A stretch of 33,225 nucleotides of DNA from an uncultured Lachnospiraceae bacterium (GTDB lineage Bacteria; Bacillota; Clostridia; Lachnospirales; Lachnospiraceae): contig CAJUPF010000035.1 in the NCBI GenBank assembly GCA_910588565.1, forward strand, positions 1 to 33,225, read 5' to 3'. Position numbers and translations under genes: made by a program. This document shows positions 17,613-24,686 of the stretch, piece after piece. Positions within the stretch are counted from its first letter, which is position 1. Each line of letters begins with the position of its first letter. The notes under the pieces were generated by a model. The model was not told the DNA's origin, made no database searches, and saw only the letters and a program-made list of their open reading frames with translations.

Positions 17613-18602
17613 ATGGCAAAATTTTGTACAAAATGCGGAAGACCTTTAGCAGAAGGAGAAATGTGCAGCTGCCAGCTGCCGAACACATCAGGAGCACAGC
17701 AGCATGTACAGGGTGCAATGGGCGCGAACCAACCGGCACAGGGGTATCAGCATCCGGGAGCGGGGGCACAGAGATATCCGAATCCGCAGAGGGTACAGCA
17801 GCAGTACCAGCAGGGATATCAGCAAAACCCGTATCAGCAGGGACCATTCCAGCAAGGGATGCAGGGAGCGGGCGGACAGCCTTACAACACGCAGCAGCAG
17901 TATGAATACCAGCAGCAGGTACAGCAGGCGCAGCAGCAGTACCAGCAGATGCAGAATGCGGCGTCAAATCTTTTTTCCAAAGCGATCGGGACGTTTATCA
18001 GTGTGTTAAAAAGCCCGGTGGAGACAGGCAAAAAGCTGATTGCATTTGCGGATTGGGGCGTGCTTATAATCCTAATTGCATTTCAGGCGTTGATGGCGGG
18101 ATTTTATGATCTGGCGGTTATGGCAAAAATTTCCAGTATTTCCGCATACATAAAAATGCCTTATGCAAAAAGCTTTTTTGCGGTAGTGCTCGCTTCTGCA
18201 GCGCTGGCGTTTATTCTGGCGGCAATGCTGCTTGCAGGCAATCTGATTGCCAAAAATGCGGTCAGCTTCCAGCAGATGCTGGCGTGTGTCGCAGTCAGAA
18301 GCGTACTGCTTACCATTACAACGGCTATTTCCATTGTGATTTTTGCATTATTTCCAATTGGCGGAACATTTTTGTATTATGCGTCCTGTCTTTGGGGAAC
18401 GGTGACAATGGTTATGATTATGCCAAAGAATACGCCGGGCGGGAAGGAAGACTGGCTTGCACTGACGCAGTTTATTGTGTATTTTTTGTTTATGATTGTA
18501 TTTTTCCTGTTTGCTCTGGTGTGCAGCAAAGCGTTTGTGCCGTCTGCGTCCGGATTAGGCGGGTTAGAGTCGATATTTAACGCGTTGGATTACTATTTCT
18601 AA
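17613..18602 (+). CDS. Zinc-ribbon, Gln-rich polytopic membrane protein
   Basis: A 329-residue protein behind a GGAGGAG site. Residues 5-20 form a compact Cys motif (CTKCG then CSC). Residues about 25-115 are dominated by Gln, Gly, Tyr and Pro in irregular YQQ/QQQ repeats, a low-complexity cytoplasmic spacer. The remaining 200 residues have about five hydrophobic segments (about 150-170, 190-215, 230-255, 258-275 and 290-312), similar in layout to Yip1-type membrane proteins. No catalytic motif is visible. It belongs to the Zn-ribbon/membrane gene series ahead of the kinase, and the kinase starts 41 bases later. Function is not known. Confidence 0.75.
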   Translation: MAKFCTKCGRPLAEGEMCSCQLPNTSGAQQHVQGAMGANQPAQGYQHPGAGAQRYPNPQRVQQQYQQGYQQNPYQQGPFQQGMQGAGGQPYNTQQQYEYQQQVQQAQQQYQQMQNAASNLFSKAIGTFISVLKSPVETGKKLIAFADWGVLIILIAFQALMAGFYDLAVMAKISSISAYIKMPYAKSFFAVVLASAALAFILAAMLLAGNLIAKNAVSFQQMLACVAVRSVLLTITTAISIVIFALFPIGGTFLYYASCLWGTVTMVMIMPKNTPGGKEDWLALTQFIVYFLFMIVFFLFALVCSKAFVPSASGLGGLESIFNALDYYF

Positions 18603-18643
18603 ATCGGAGCTGTTATTGCGTATCCGTTGGAAGGGGGGATTTT

Positions 18644-20800
18644 GTGGATATCAATCATGTATGCCCGCAATGCATGACAGAGCTGAAAGAGGGGAGAAAA
18701 AACGCCTGTCCGCACTGTGGATTTGTTTTTTCCAATGCGCAGCAGGTTAAGCATCAGCTGAAGCCGTTTACGGTTTTGGAAGGAAAATATCTGGTGGGCA
18801 ATGTGCTTGGCGAGGGCGGGTTTGGAATTACTTATATTGGATTGGATCTGGTTTTGGAAATCAAAGTGGCTATCAAAGAATTTTATCCAAACGGTTTTGT
18901 CAGCCGGGAGGCCAGTTTTAGTAATGAACTGACGGCTTACGCCGGGAAAAGCATGGAAATGGTTTCCAAATGGCGGGATAATTTTTTAAAAGAAGCCAGA
19001 AGTCTTGCAAAGTGCGCCAATCTCGCAGGCGTTGTCGGCGTTAAGGATTATTTTCTGGAAAATAATACCGCTTATATTGTCCAGGAATTTTTAGAAGGCA
19101 TCACCTTAAAAGAATATGTAAAATCCAAAGGCGGCAGGGTGTCTGCGGACTGGCTGCTGCCAGCGATGGAATCGGTGCTCTCTGCGCTGGGAGAAGTGCA
19201 TAAACAGGGGCTGATTCATCGGGACGTCAGCCCGGACAATATAATTATGCTGCATTCCGGACAGATGAAGCTTCTGGATTTTGGAGCCGCCCGTGAATTT
19301 GACACAGAGGGAAAAAGCTTATCCGTGGTATTAAAACCGGGATACGCTCCGGTAGAGCAGTATACCAGTAAAGGGAAGCAGGGCCCCTGGTCGGATATCT
19401 ATGCGCTGGCGGCAACGCTCTACCGATGCCTGGTGGGAATGACACCGCCGGATTCTATGGAACGTGTGATTACGGATGAACTGCAGACGCCAGGGCGGCT
19501 TGGAATCATGCTTCCGGCGTATGTAGAGCAGGCGTTGATGAAAGCGTTGTCAGTACAGGCGGAAAACCGGTATCAGACGATGGCGGAATTTCAGAGCGCT
19601 TTGTATGGCAAACGTATGGAACCGGCAGTAAGGCCGGGCATGCCTCAGGAGTATCTGGCCGGAGTGCCAATCACATATACTACAGGGAACAATACCGGAG
19701 TACCGGCCGGAAGCAATACCGGGGTACCAACCGGGTATCCGACTGGTGTTCCGACCGGAGTACCAACCGGATATCCGGCCGGATCAGATCCAGGCGGCCT
19801 GCAGCATCCGCAGGAAAAAAAGAATTCCGCATCTGTTGCCGCAATAGCGGGAGGCTGTATCGCGGTTGTGCTTTTGATTGGTGTAATCGTCTTTTTTGCA
19901 GTAAAACTGGCAGTTGGCGGCAGCGCTTCAGAAGAACAGACAGCGAAAATGTCAGAAGAACAGACGCAGGAGGAGAAAAATTCGGAATCAGAAGGGACAG
20001 AAGCCGCGCAGCAGGAGGCGTCATCTTCACAGGGTGAGACAAATCAGGCAGACAGCGTGTCTGCAGATGTCAATGCGCTGGAAACAGCTATTTTTGAGAT
20101 GAATGGCGTAGTTTCTGTGCAGGGCAAAGAAACTTATCTGGAATTACAAAAGCCGGTGTCTGTCTATGCATACAATCCGCAGAAGGAGGCCGTCTATCTG
20201 GATACAGTTACGTCTTTTCTGATTCAGGATGGCGGAACGATTGGCGATTACGACGGCAGCGGTGTGAATGTCAGAGGGGCAGTATCCATTGGAGAACATG
20301 ACCAGCCTGTTTTGCAGATGAGCAAATATACGGTAACCAGCCTGTTCGATGAGGACAGTTCCATACATAAATATCATATTGTGCTGAAAGACTGTACCTG
20401 GCAGGAAGCCATGGAGGACTGTCTGGCGATGGGAGGATATCTGGCGCGTATCGATTCCGAGGAAGAGTTTGCGGCAATTGTAGAACAGATTGAAGAAAAT
20501 GAAGCGTATGAATCCGTTCACTTTTATCTTGGAGGACGGAGAGAAGAGGATGAGATAGAATATTACTGGGTGGATGAAACGAACCGTCAGATTGGAACAC
20601 CGATCAATGACGGCAGCTATTGGGCTGCGCCTGTCTGGATGGAAGGAGAACCAAGTTTTTATGATGGAGACATAGTGGAAATTTATATGAATATGTTTTA
20701 TTATAAAGATGCAAAGGCATGGATTTTTAATGACGTGCCTGAGGATGTTTCAAAATATTATCCAGAAAGGACGGGATACATCTGTGAAATTGAAAACTAA
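18644..20800 (+). CDS. Ser/Thr protein kinase with zinc ribbon and extracellular C-type lectin domain
   Basis: A 718-residue transmembrane kinase with a GTG start preceded by AAGGGGGG. Residues 7-25 form a zinc ribbon (CPQC, CPHC). The kinase domain (about 47-320) has glycine loop GEGGFGITY (56-64), catalytic Lys78 in VAIK, HRDVSPDN (192-199) and the DFG Asp212, so all catalytic residues are present. A TG[VY]P repeat linker (about 346-385) leads to one membrane helix (about 400-425) and a Glu/Gln-rich stalk. The last 140 residues (577-718) look like a C-type lectin domain: WQEAMEDCLAMGGYLARI, YLGG, WMEGEPS, WIFND and terminal YICE. PASTA repeats, the usual sensor in Gram-positive PrkC kinases, are absent. 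It is expected to phosphorylate FHA-bound partners in this locus on sensing a surface ligand; ligand and targets are inferred. The 3' end overlaps the next gene by 17 bases. Confidence 0.93.
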   Translation: MDINHVCPQCMTELKEGRKNACPHCGFVFSNAQQVKHQLKPFTVLEGKYLVGNVLGEGGFGITYIGLDLVLEIKVAIKEFYPNGFVSREASFSNELTAYAGKSMEMVSKWRDNFLKEARSLAKCANLAGVVGVKDYFLENNTAYIVQEFLEGITLKEYVKSKGGRVSADWLLPAMESVLSALGEVHKQGLIHRDVSPDNIIMLHSGQMKLLDFGAAREFDTEGKSLSVVLKPGYAPVEQYTSKGKQGPWSDIYALAATLYRCLVGMTPPDSMERVITDELQTPGRLGIMLPAYVEQALMKALSVQAENRYQTMAEFQSALYGKRMEPAVRPGMPQEYLAGVPITYTTGNNTGVPAGSNTGVPTGYPTGVPTGVPTGYPAGSDPGGLQHPQEKKNSASVAAIAGGCIAVVLLIGVIVFFAVKLAVGGSASEEQTAKMSEEQTQEEKNSESEGTEAAQQEASSSQGETNQADSVSADVNALETAIFEMNGVVSVQGKETYLELQKPVSVYAYNPQKEAVYLDTVTSFLIQDGGTIGDYDGSGVNVRGAVSIGEHDQPVLQMSKYTVTSLFDEDSSIHKYHIVLKDCTWQEAMEDCLAMGGYLARIDSEEEFAAIVEQIEENEAYESVHFYLGGRREEDEIEYYWVDETNRQIGTPINDGSYWAAPVWMEGEPSFYDGDIVEIYMNMFYYKDAKAWIFNDVPEDVSKYYPERTGYICEIEN

Positions 20801-22172
20801 CCTTATTCTTCTGGCCTCTGTTTTGATATTGGCGATCTGCGCATTTTCGTTTCTGTCAGATTCCAACACAGATCCGGAAGGCGCAAAGTCGGCCATAGAA
20901 GCCGGACAGGAGACAGAACAGGGAGAACTGGCTGATGTTACGGCAGAGGCCAAGACAGGCACCGATACGGAATATGCGGCGGATGCGCAGCAATCGGACA
21001 GCTTGGAAGAACTGCCTGCTGACAGCCATCAGGAGAGCGAAGCTGCAGAAGAAACAGAAGCCGGACAGACGGGATTAGAAGCGGAAGGAACAGAAGAAAA
21101 GCAGACGGACAGTACAGCCGCAGAAACGTTTCTTGCAAATATGACATTAGAGGAAAAGGTAGCGCAGATGTTTATTCTTACACCGGAAGCGCTGACCGGT
21201 TACAATAGTGTTACTTCTGCGGGCGAAGCGACTAAAGCTGCGCTGCAGAATTACCCGGTTGGGGGCCTGATCTATTTTAATGGGAGTATCCAGTCGGCGG
21301 AACAGGTGAAAACGATGGTTGACGGACAGCAGCAGTATTCTATGGAACGGATTGGACTGCCTCTGTTTATCAGTGTGGATGAAGAGGGAGGCAAAGTGGC
21401 AAGGGTTGCCAATGACAGCCCGATATCAGTAGAGCATTTTCCATATATGCCGGAAATCGGAGCCGCAGAGGATGCTGTTGCGCGGGCACAGGAAGTCGGA
21501 GATGGAATTGGAAGTTATCTGCACGAGCTGGGTTTTAACTTAGATTTTGCTCCGGTAGCGGATGTGCTGACAAATCCCGAAAATACGGTCGTAAAAGAAC
21601 GTTCTTTTGGCTCAGATCCGGAGAAAACGGCGGAACTTGCAGCGGCGGTAGCCAGCCATTTAGAGCGGCAGGGCGTTTACAGCTGCCTGAAGCATTTTCC
21701 GGGGCATGGCGCAACAGCGGCGGATTCCCATAAGGGTTATGCCTATATTGATAAAACGCTGGAAGAACTGAGGGCAGCGGAGCTGATTCCATTTCAGCGG
21801 GGAATTGAAGCCGGTGCATCCTTTGTTATGGTTGGGCATATTTCTGTCCCGAAGGTAACCGGAGACGATACGCCTGCGACATTATCCAAAACAATGATTG
21901 ATATTCTGCGGAATGAACTGCAGTTTGACGGGATTGTAATTACAGACGCTATGAATATGGGCGCGATTACCAATGATTACAGCTCTGGGGAAGCAGCAGT
22001 AAAGGCGATAGAAGCCGGCGTAGATATCATACTGATGCCTGCGGATTTCAAAGCGGCTTATGCAGGTATTCTGGATGCTGTTAAAACAGGAAAAATTTCA
22101 GAAGAACGAATTGATGCGTCCGTCAGAAGGATCATAACAATAAAACGATCTGGGGGAAACGAATATCTGTGA
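20784..22172 (+). CDS. nagZ: GH3 beta-N-acetylglucosaminidase (NagZ-like), membrane-anchored
   Basis: A 462-residue enzyme expected to release N-acetylglucosamine from peptidoglycan fragments outside the cell. The GTG at 20784 is chosen; an upstream in-frame ATG at 20709 lies deep in the kinase gene and would put non-membrane sequence before the signal. Residues about 5-25 form a signal anchor, followed by a Glu/Ala/Thr-rich stalk to about 110. The GH3 domain shows SVDEEGGKVARV (Asp199), KHFPGHG (303-309), the Asp-Ser-His dyad at 314-316 typical of Gram-positive NagZ, and the nucleophile Asp388 in ITDAMNMG. No second C-terminal domain is seen. It overlaps the kinase end by 17 bases and the next gene by one base (TGATG), so expression should be coupled to the kinase. 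Confidence 0.92.
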   Translation: MKLKTNLILLASVLILAICAFSFLSDSNTDPEGAKSAIEAGQETEQGELADVTAEAKTGTDTEYAADAQQSDSLEELPADSHQESEAAEETEAGQTGLEAEGTEEKQTDSTAAETFLANMTLEEKVAQMFILTPEALTGYNSVTSAGEATKAALQNYPVGGLIYFNGSIQSAEQVKTMVDGQQQYSMERIGLPLFISVDEEGGKVARVANDSPISVEHFPYMPEIGAAEDAVARAQEVGDGIGSYLHELGFNLDFAPVADVLTNPENTVVKERSFGSDPEKTAELAAAVASHLERQGVYSCLKHFPGHGATAADSHKGYAYIDKTLEELRAAELIPFQRGIEAGASFVMVGHISVPKVTGDDTPATLSKTMIDILRNELQFDGIVITDAMNMGAITNDYSSGEAAVKAIEAGVDIILMPADFKAAYAGILDAVKTGKISEERIDASVRRIITIKRSGGNEYL

Positions 22173-23167
22173 TGAAAAAAGAAATCGGTATACTGATAAT
22201 TGCAGGAATACTGCTCTGCGGCTGCGGGCGGAGTTTTGATGTAATACAGAAAGAGATTTCCACAGAAAATACCGGGATTGACAAAAGCAGTACAGAAAGC
22301 GGGAAGGTAGGACAGGAGACATCGGATGCAGATCGCGGAACCAATGGGAGCAGTGCAGACAATATAGCGGACGGGGAGCTGGAAAACCAGGAGGATAGTT
22401 CTGCGGAACTGGAACCAGAAATACTGAATTTTGTAGATGTGTATGGCGAATCCTATCAGACTGTAATTCATCCCGATGTGGAAAAGCATACCTATGATTT
22501 GGATGCCTTTTCCAGAAATGGAAACGCGGCGGCTTATACCGGAGATGAAAGATATACCTACAGGCTTGGAATCGACGTGTCGTATCATCAGGGCAGCATT
22601 AACTGGGAAAAGGTAAAGGCAGCGGGATTTGACTTTGCGTTTCTGCGGATTGGATACCGGGGATATGGCAAAGAAGGAAGTATTTGCCTGGATAAGCAGT
22701 TTTTTCAGAATATCAAAGGGGCAAAAGCGGCCGGAATTGACACTGGCGTTTACTTTTTTTCCCAGGCAGTAAACGAAGACGAAGCCAGGGAAGAGGCGGA
22801 ATTTGTACTGGAGCAGCTAAAAGGCTATGAGCTGCAGCTTCCCATTGTATACGATCCGGAGAGCATTCTGGACGCGGAAGCACGCACAGATAACGTGACC
22901 GGAGAGCAGTTTACAAAAAATACCATTGTGTTCTGTGAACTGGTAAAAGCGGCCGGCTACCAGCCTATGATATACAGTAATATGCTCTGGGAAGCGTTTC
23001 AGTATGACCTAAAACAGCTGGCGGAGTATCCCATCTGGTACGCAGACTATGAACCCTTGCCGCAGACGCCGTATCAGTTTGAATTTTGGCAGTATACGAA
23101 TACGGCCAGTATCGACGGGATTGATGGAGCGGTAGATTTGAATATACAGCTGATTCCGGCAGATTAA
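22172..23167 (+). CDS. GH25 muramidase lipoprotein
   Basis: A 331-residue lipoprotein. The ATG at 22172 overlaps the preceding stop by one base, with TGGGGG upstream. The signal peptide ends in the lipobox LCGC, with Cys18 as the acylated residue. A Ser/Glu/Asp-rich spacer (about 25-90) precedes the GH25 lysozyme domain (about 130-331). Its catalytic framework is visible as GIDVSYHQG (Asp135), LRIGYRGYG, TGVYFFSQA and YDPES (Asp228, Glu230, the D-x-E pair of the family), ending with WYADYEP, FWQYTNT and GAVDLN. GH25 enzymes cut the MurNAc-GlcNAc bond. Together with the preceding GlcNAc-ase it forms a membrane-tethered wall-cleaving pair at the end of the phospho-signalling operon. Confidence 0.92.
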   Translation: MKKEIGILIIAGILLCGCGRSFDVIQKEISTENTGIDKSSTESGKVGQETSDADRGTNGSSADNIADGELENQEDSSAELEPEILNFVDVYGESYQTVIHPDVEKHTYDLDAFSRNGNAAAYTGDERYTYRLGIDVSYHQGSINWEKVKAAGFDFAFLRIGYRGYGKEGSICLDKQFFQNIKGAKAAGIDTGVYFFSQAVNEDEAREEAEFVLEQLKGYELQLPIVYDPESILDAEARTDNVTGEQFTKNTIVFCELVKAAGYQPMIYSNMLWEAFQYDLKQLAEYPIWYADYEPLPQTPYQFEFWQYTNTASIDGIDGAVDLNIQLIPAD

Positions 23168-23180
23168 ATGTAACATTTAA
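23164..23180. repeat. 17-base near-perfect palindrome after the GH25 gene
   Basis: TTAAATGT and ACATTTAA are exact inverted repeats separated by a single A. The palindrome overlaps the GH25 stop codon and ends 14 bases before the start of the next gene. It is too short and AT-rich for a terminator. It could be an operator or an RNA-processing element that lets the last gene be controlled apart from the rest. It is seen directly; function is unknown. Confidence 0.5.
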
Positions 23181-23194
23181 GAGAGGAAAACTAT

Positions 23195-23890
23195 ATGAAG
23201 AAAATAAACAGAATTTTAACATTAATTTTAGCAGTTACACTGCTGTTTGGAAGCCTTGCGCCAACAGGAACGGTATATGCAGCTTCAAAGACAACAAACA
23301 CATCCAGTAAAGCCGCAAAGAAGGCATTTAAGAATTTCTTAAGTAAATCTTCTACTGCAACGAGCTGGGACAGCTATTCTTCATTATCGGATCTGAGTTT
23401 TATCTGTTTTGACATGGGAAAAGGCTCAAAAAAGATACCAATGATGCTTGTGAAAAACTCAAAAGCTTCTCATGCAGCCGGATATGTTGCTCTGTTTCAG
23501 TATAGTAAAGGAAAAGTCAGAAAAGTAACCACCCTTGACTGGGTGGAGGCGATTTATCCCAAAGCAGGTATGATTACACTATGTTATTCTGGCGGCGGTT
23601 ACGGGGAAATCCATACATACTATTACAAAGTAAAGAGCAAAAATTCGCTGGCAAAACAGGCTGCATATACGGCAATCCTGAGAAAATCAGATTTCCCGGA
23701 TAAAAAGGCATACGAACAGGTACGTAAAATGTACAGCGGAGATGTTTATAAAATAAACAATAAAACGTCAACCAAATCCAAATTTACAAAATGGTGGAAA
23801 AACCAGATCAAAGGAAGCAATAAAATTACGAATATCAATAAAAAATTAAAACAGAACACGCTGGCGAACCGTAACAGTTATTTTAAATAA
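23195..23890 (+). CDS. Secreted basic protein of unknown function
   Basis: A 231-residue protein with a GAGAGG site and ATG at 23195. Residues 1-29 are a classic signal peptide (KKINR head, leucine-rich core, VYAASK cleavage region). The mature protein is Lys-rich and Ser/Thr-rich, without Cys repeats or a known catalytic motif. Its middle (about 60-150) is beta-rich, with SFICFDMGKG, PMMLVKN and LCYSGGGYGEIHTYYYKVK, and it ends in a charged helical tail. I do not recognise a family. It is the last gene before the terminator and carries the palindrome at 23164 upstream. Confidence 0.75.
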   Translation: MKKINRILTLILAVTLLFGSLAPTGTVYAASKTTNTSSKAAKKAFKNFLSKSSTATSWDSYSSLSDLSFICFDMGKGSKKIPMMLVKNSKASHAAGYVALFQYSKGKVRKVTTLDWVEAIYPKAGMITLCYSGGGYGEIHTYYYKVKSKNSLAKQAAYTAILRKSDFPDKKAYEQVRKMYSGDVYKINNKTSTKSKFTKWWKNQIKGSNKITNINKKLKQNTLANRNSYFK

Positions 23891-23910
23891 TAATGTCTGA
23901 TGAAAAAATA

Positions 23911-23962
23911 TAAGAAAAGCCCTCTGAAAGCTGCTGACGCAGGCTGACAGAGGGTTTTTCTT
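23911..23962. terminator. Bidirectional intrinsic terminator
   Basis: The perfect stem CCCTCTG (23920-23926) / CAGAGGG (23948-23954) is flanked by aagaaaag on the left and tttttctt on the right. Each strand therefore reads as a hairpin followed by a T-run. It sits between convergent genes, the 24 kb plus-strand locus and the minus-strand Uma2 gene, and can end both. Confidence 0.9.
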
Positions 23963-23981
23963 ATTCATGCATAACGGGAAT

Positions 23982-24545
23982 TTACAGTTCGAGCAGGCGG
24001 GCAATATCGGAGAAATTGATATATAGCTCATCAAAGATGCCGGCTTTTACAGAATCTGCAAATGTATAGTCTTCCATATTTTCCGATTCAAAATTGTACA
24101 CTGTAACGCGGTTTTTATCCGGATCTACGATCCAATATTCGCGGACGCCTGCAGTGCTGTATTTGAAAAGCTTTGTGAAATAATCCATTCTTCTGCTCCC
24201 TGGAGACACAATTTCAATTATCCAGTCAGGAGCGCCAAAGCAGCCTTTGTCTGTGAGCTTTGATTTATCGCAGATTACGGATATATCAGGTTCTACATAA
24301 TTGGTATCGTCCTGATTCAAAAATACAGCAAATGGGGCAATATACGGCATACAGGCGCCGCCTTTTAATTGAATATAGTTATGAATGGCGGTAAAGAGTT
24401 CCCCGGCAGTTAACTGATGCTTCCTTGTAGGCGGAGCCATGTCATATATCTGCCCGTCAATCAATTCGGCGCGTTTGCCGCTCGGCAGTAAATAGATTTC
24501 ATCTATAGTATGAGTTTTTTTCTGACTGTTCAATACATATGCCAT
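23982..24545 (-). CDS. Uma2-family (DUF820) PD-(D/E)XK nuclease-like protein
   Basis: A 187-residue protein whose ATG follows AAAGGA with eight-base spacing. It shows the family layout: ELIDGQIYDM near 27-36, YVEPDISVICD near 87-97, DWIIEIVSPGS near 107-117 and VREYWIVDPD near 133-142. The Asp and Glu-x-Val positions are those of the restriction-endonuclease fold. Uma2 proteins are widespread, often numerous and still without a settled function; nuclease activity is predicted from fold. It has its own promoter at 24582-24610, is separated from the phosphofructokinase gene by a terminator, and ends at the shared bidirectional terminator, so it is a single-gene unit. Confidence 0.9.
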   Translation of the reverse strand: MAYVLNSQKKTHTIDEIYLLPSGKRAELIDGQIYDMAPPTRKHQLTAGELFTAIHNYIQLKGGACMPYIAPFAVFLNQDDTNYVEPDISVICDKSKLTDKGCFGAPDWIIEIVSPGSRRMDYFTKLFKYSTAGVREYWIVDPDKNRVTVYNFESENMEDYTFADSVKAGIFDELYINFSDIARLLEL

Positions 24546-24581
24546 AGCTCATATCCTTTCACATTTGTTTTTTATAATCTT

Positions 24582-24610
24582 ATTATAGAGTTTGCCGCTG
24601 AAAAAGTAAA
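24582..24610 (-). promoter_or_regulatory. Promoter of the Uma2 gene
   Basis: On the minus strand, TTTACT (24605-24610), a 17-base spacer and a perfect TATAAT (24582-24587) form a sigma-A-type promoter. The -10 lies 37 bases upstream of the ATG. It supports independent transcription of the Uma2 gene. Confidence 0.75.
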
Positions 24611-24623
24611 GAGCGTCTGAAGT

Positions 24624-24680
24624 AAAAACAGGACTGCCGGAACACAGCAAAATTTTGCTGTATGTTCCGGCAGTCCCAGA
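24624..24680 (-). terminator. Long hairpin terminator after phosphofructokinase
   Basis: GGACTGCCGGAACA (24631-24644) pairs perfectly with TGTTCCGGCAGTCC (24663-24676). The enclosed cagcaaaattttgctg (24645-24660) is itself a perfect 16-base palindrome, so the stem continues past a two-base bulge. On the minus strand the hairpin is followed by TTTTTAC. It lies seven or so bases beyond the phosphofructokinase stop. Confidence 0.9.
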
Positions 24681-24686
24681 TTTTAT

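Noticed and set aside
20709..20783. Longer start of the NagZ-like gene inside the kinase gene
   Set aside because: The extension translates the lectin-coding region out of frame and would bury the signal anchor; the GTG at 20784 fits topology and coupling.
22..23890. Type VII secretion locus, because FHA proteins and kinases cluster
   Set aside because: No WXG100 protein, EssC/FtsK-type ATPase or LXG toxin is encoded; the ATPase here is an ABC exporter.
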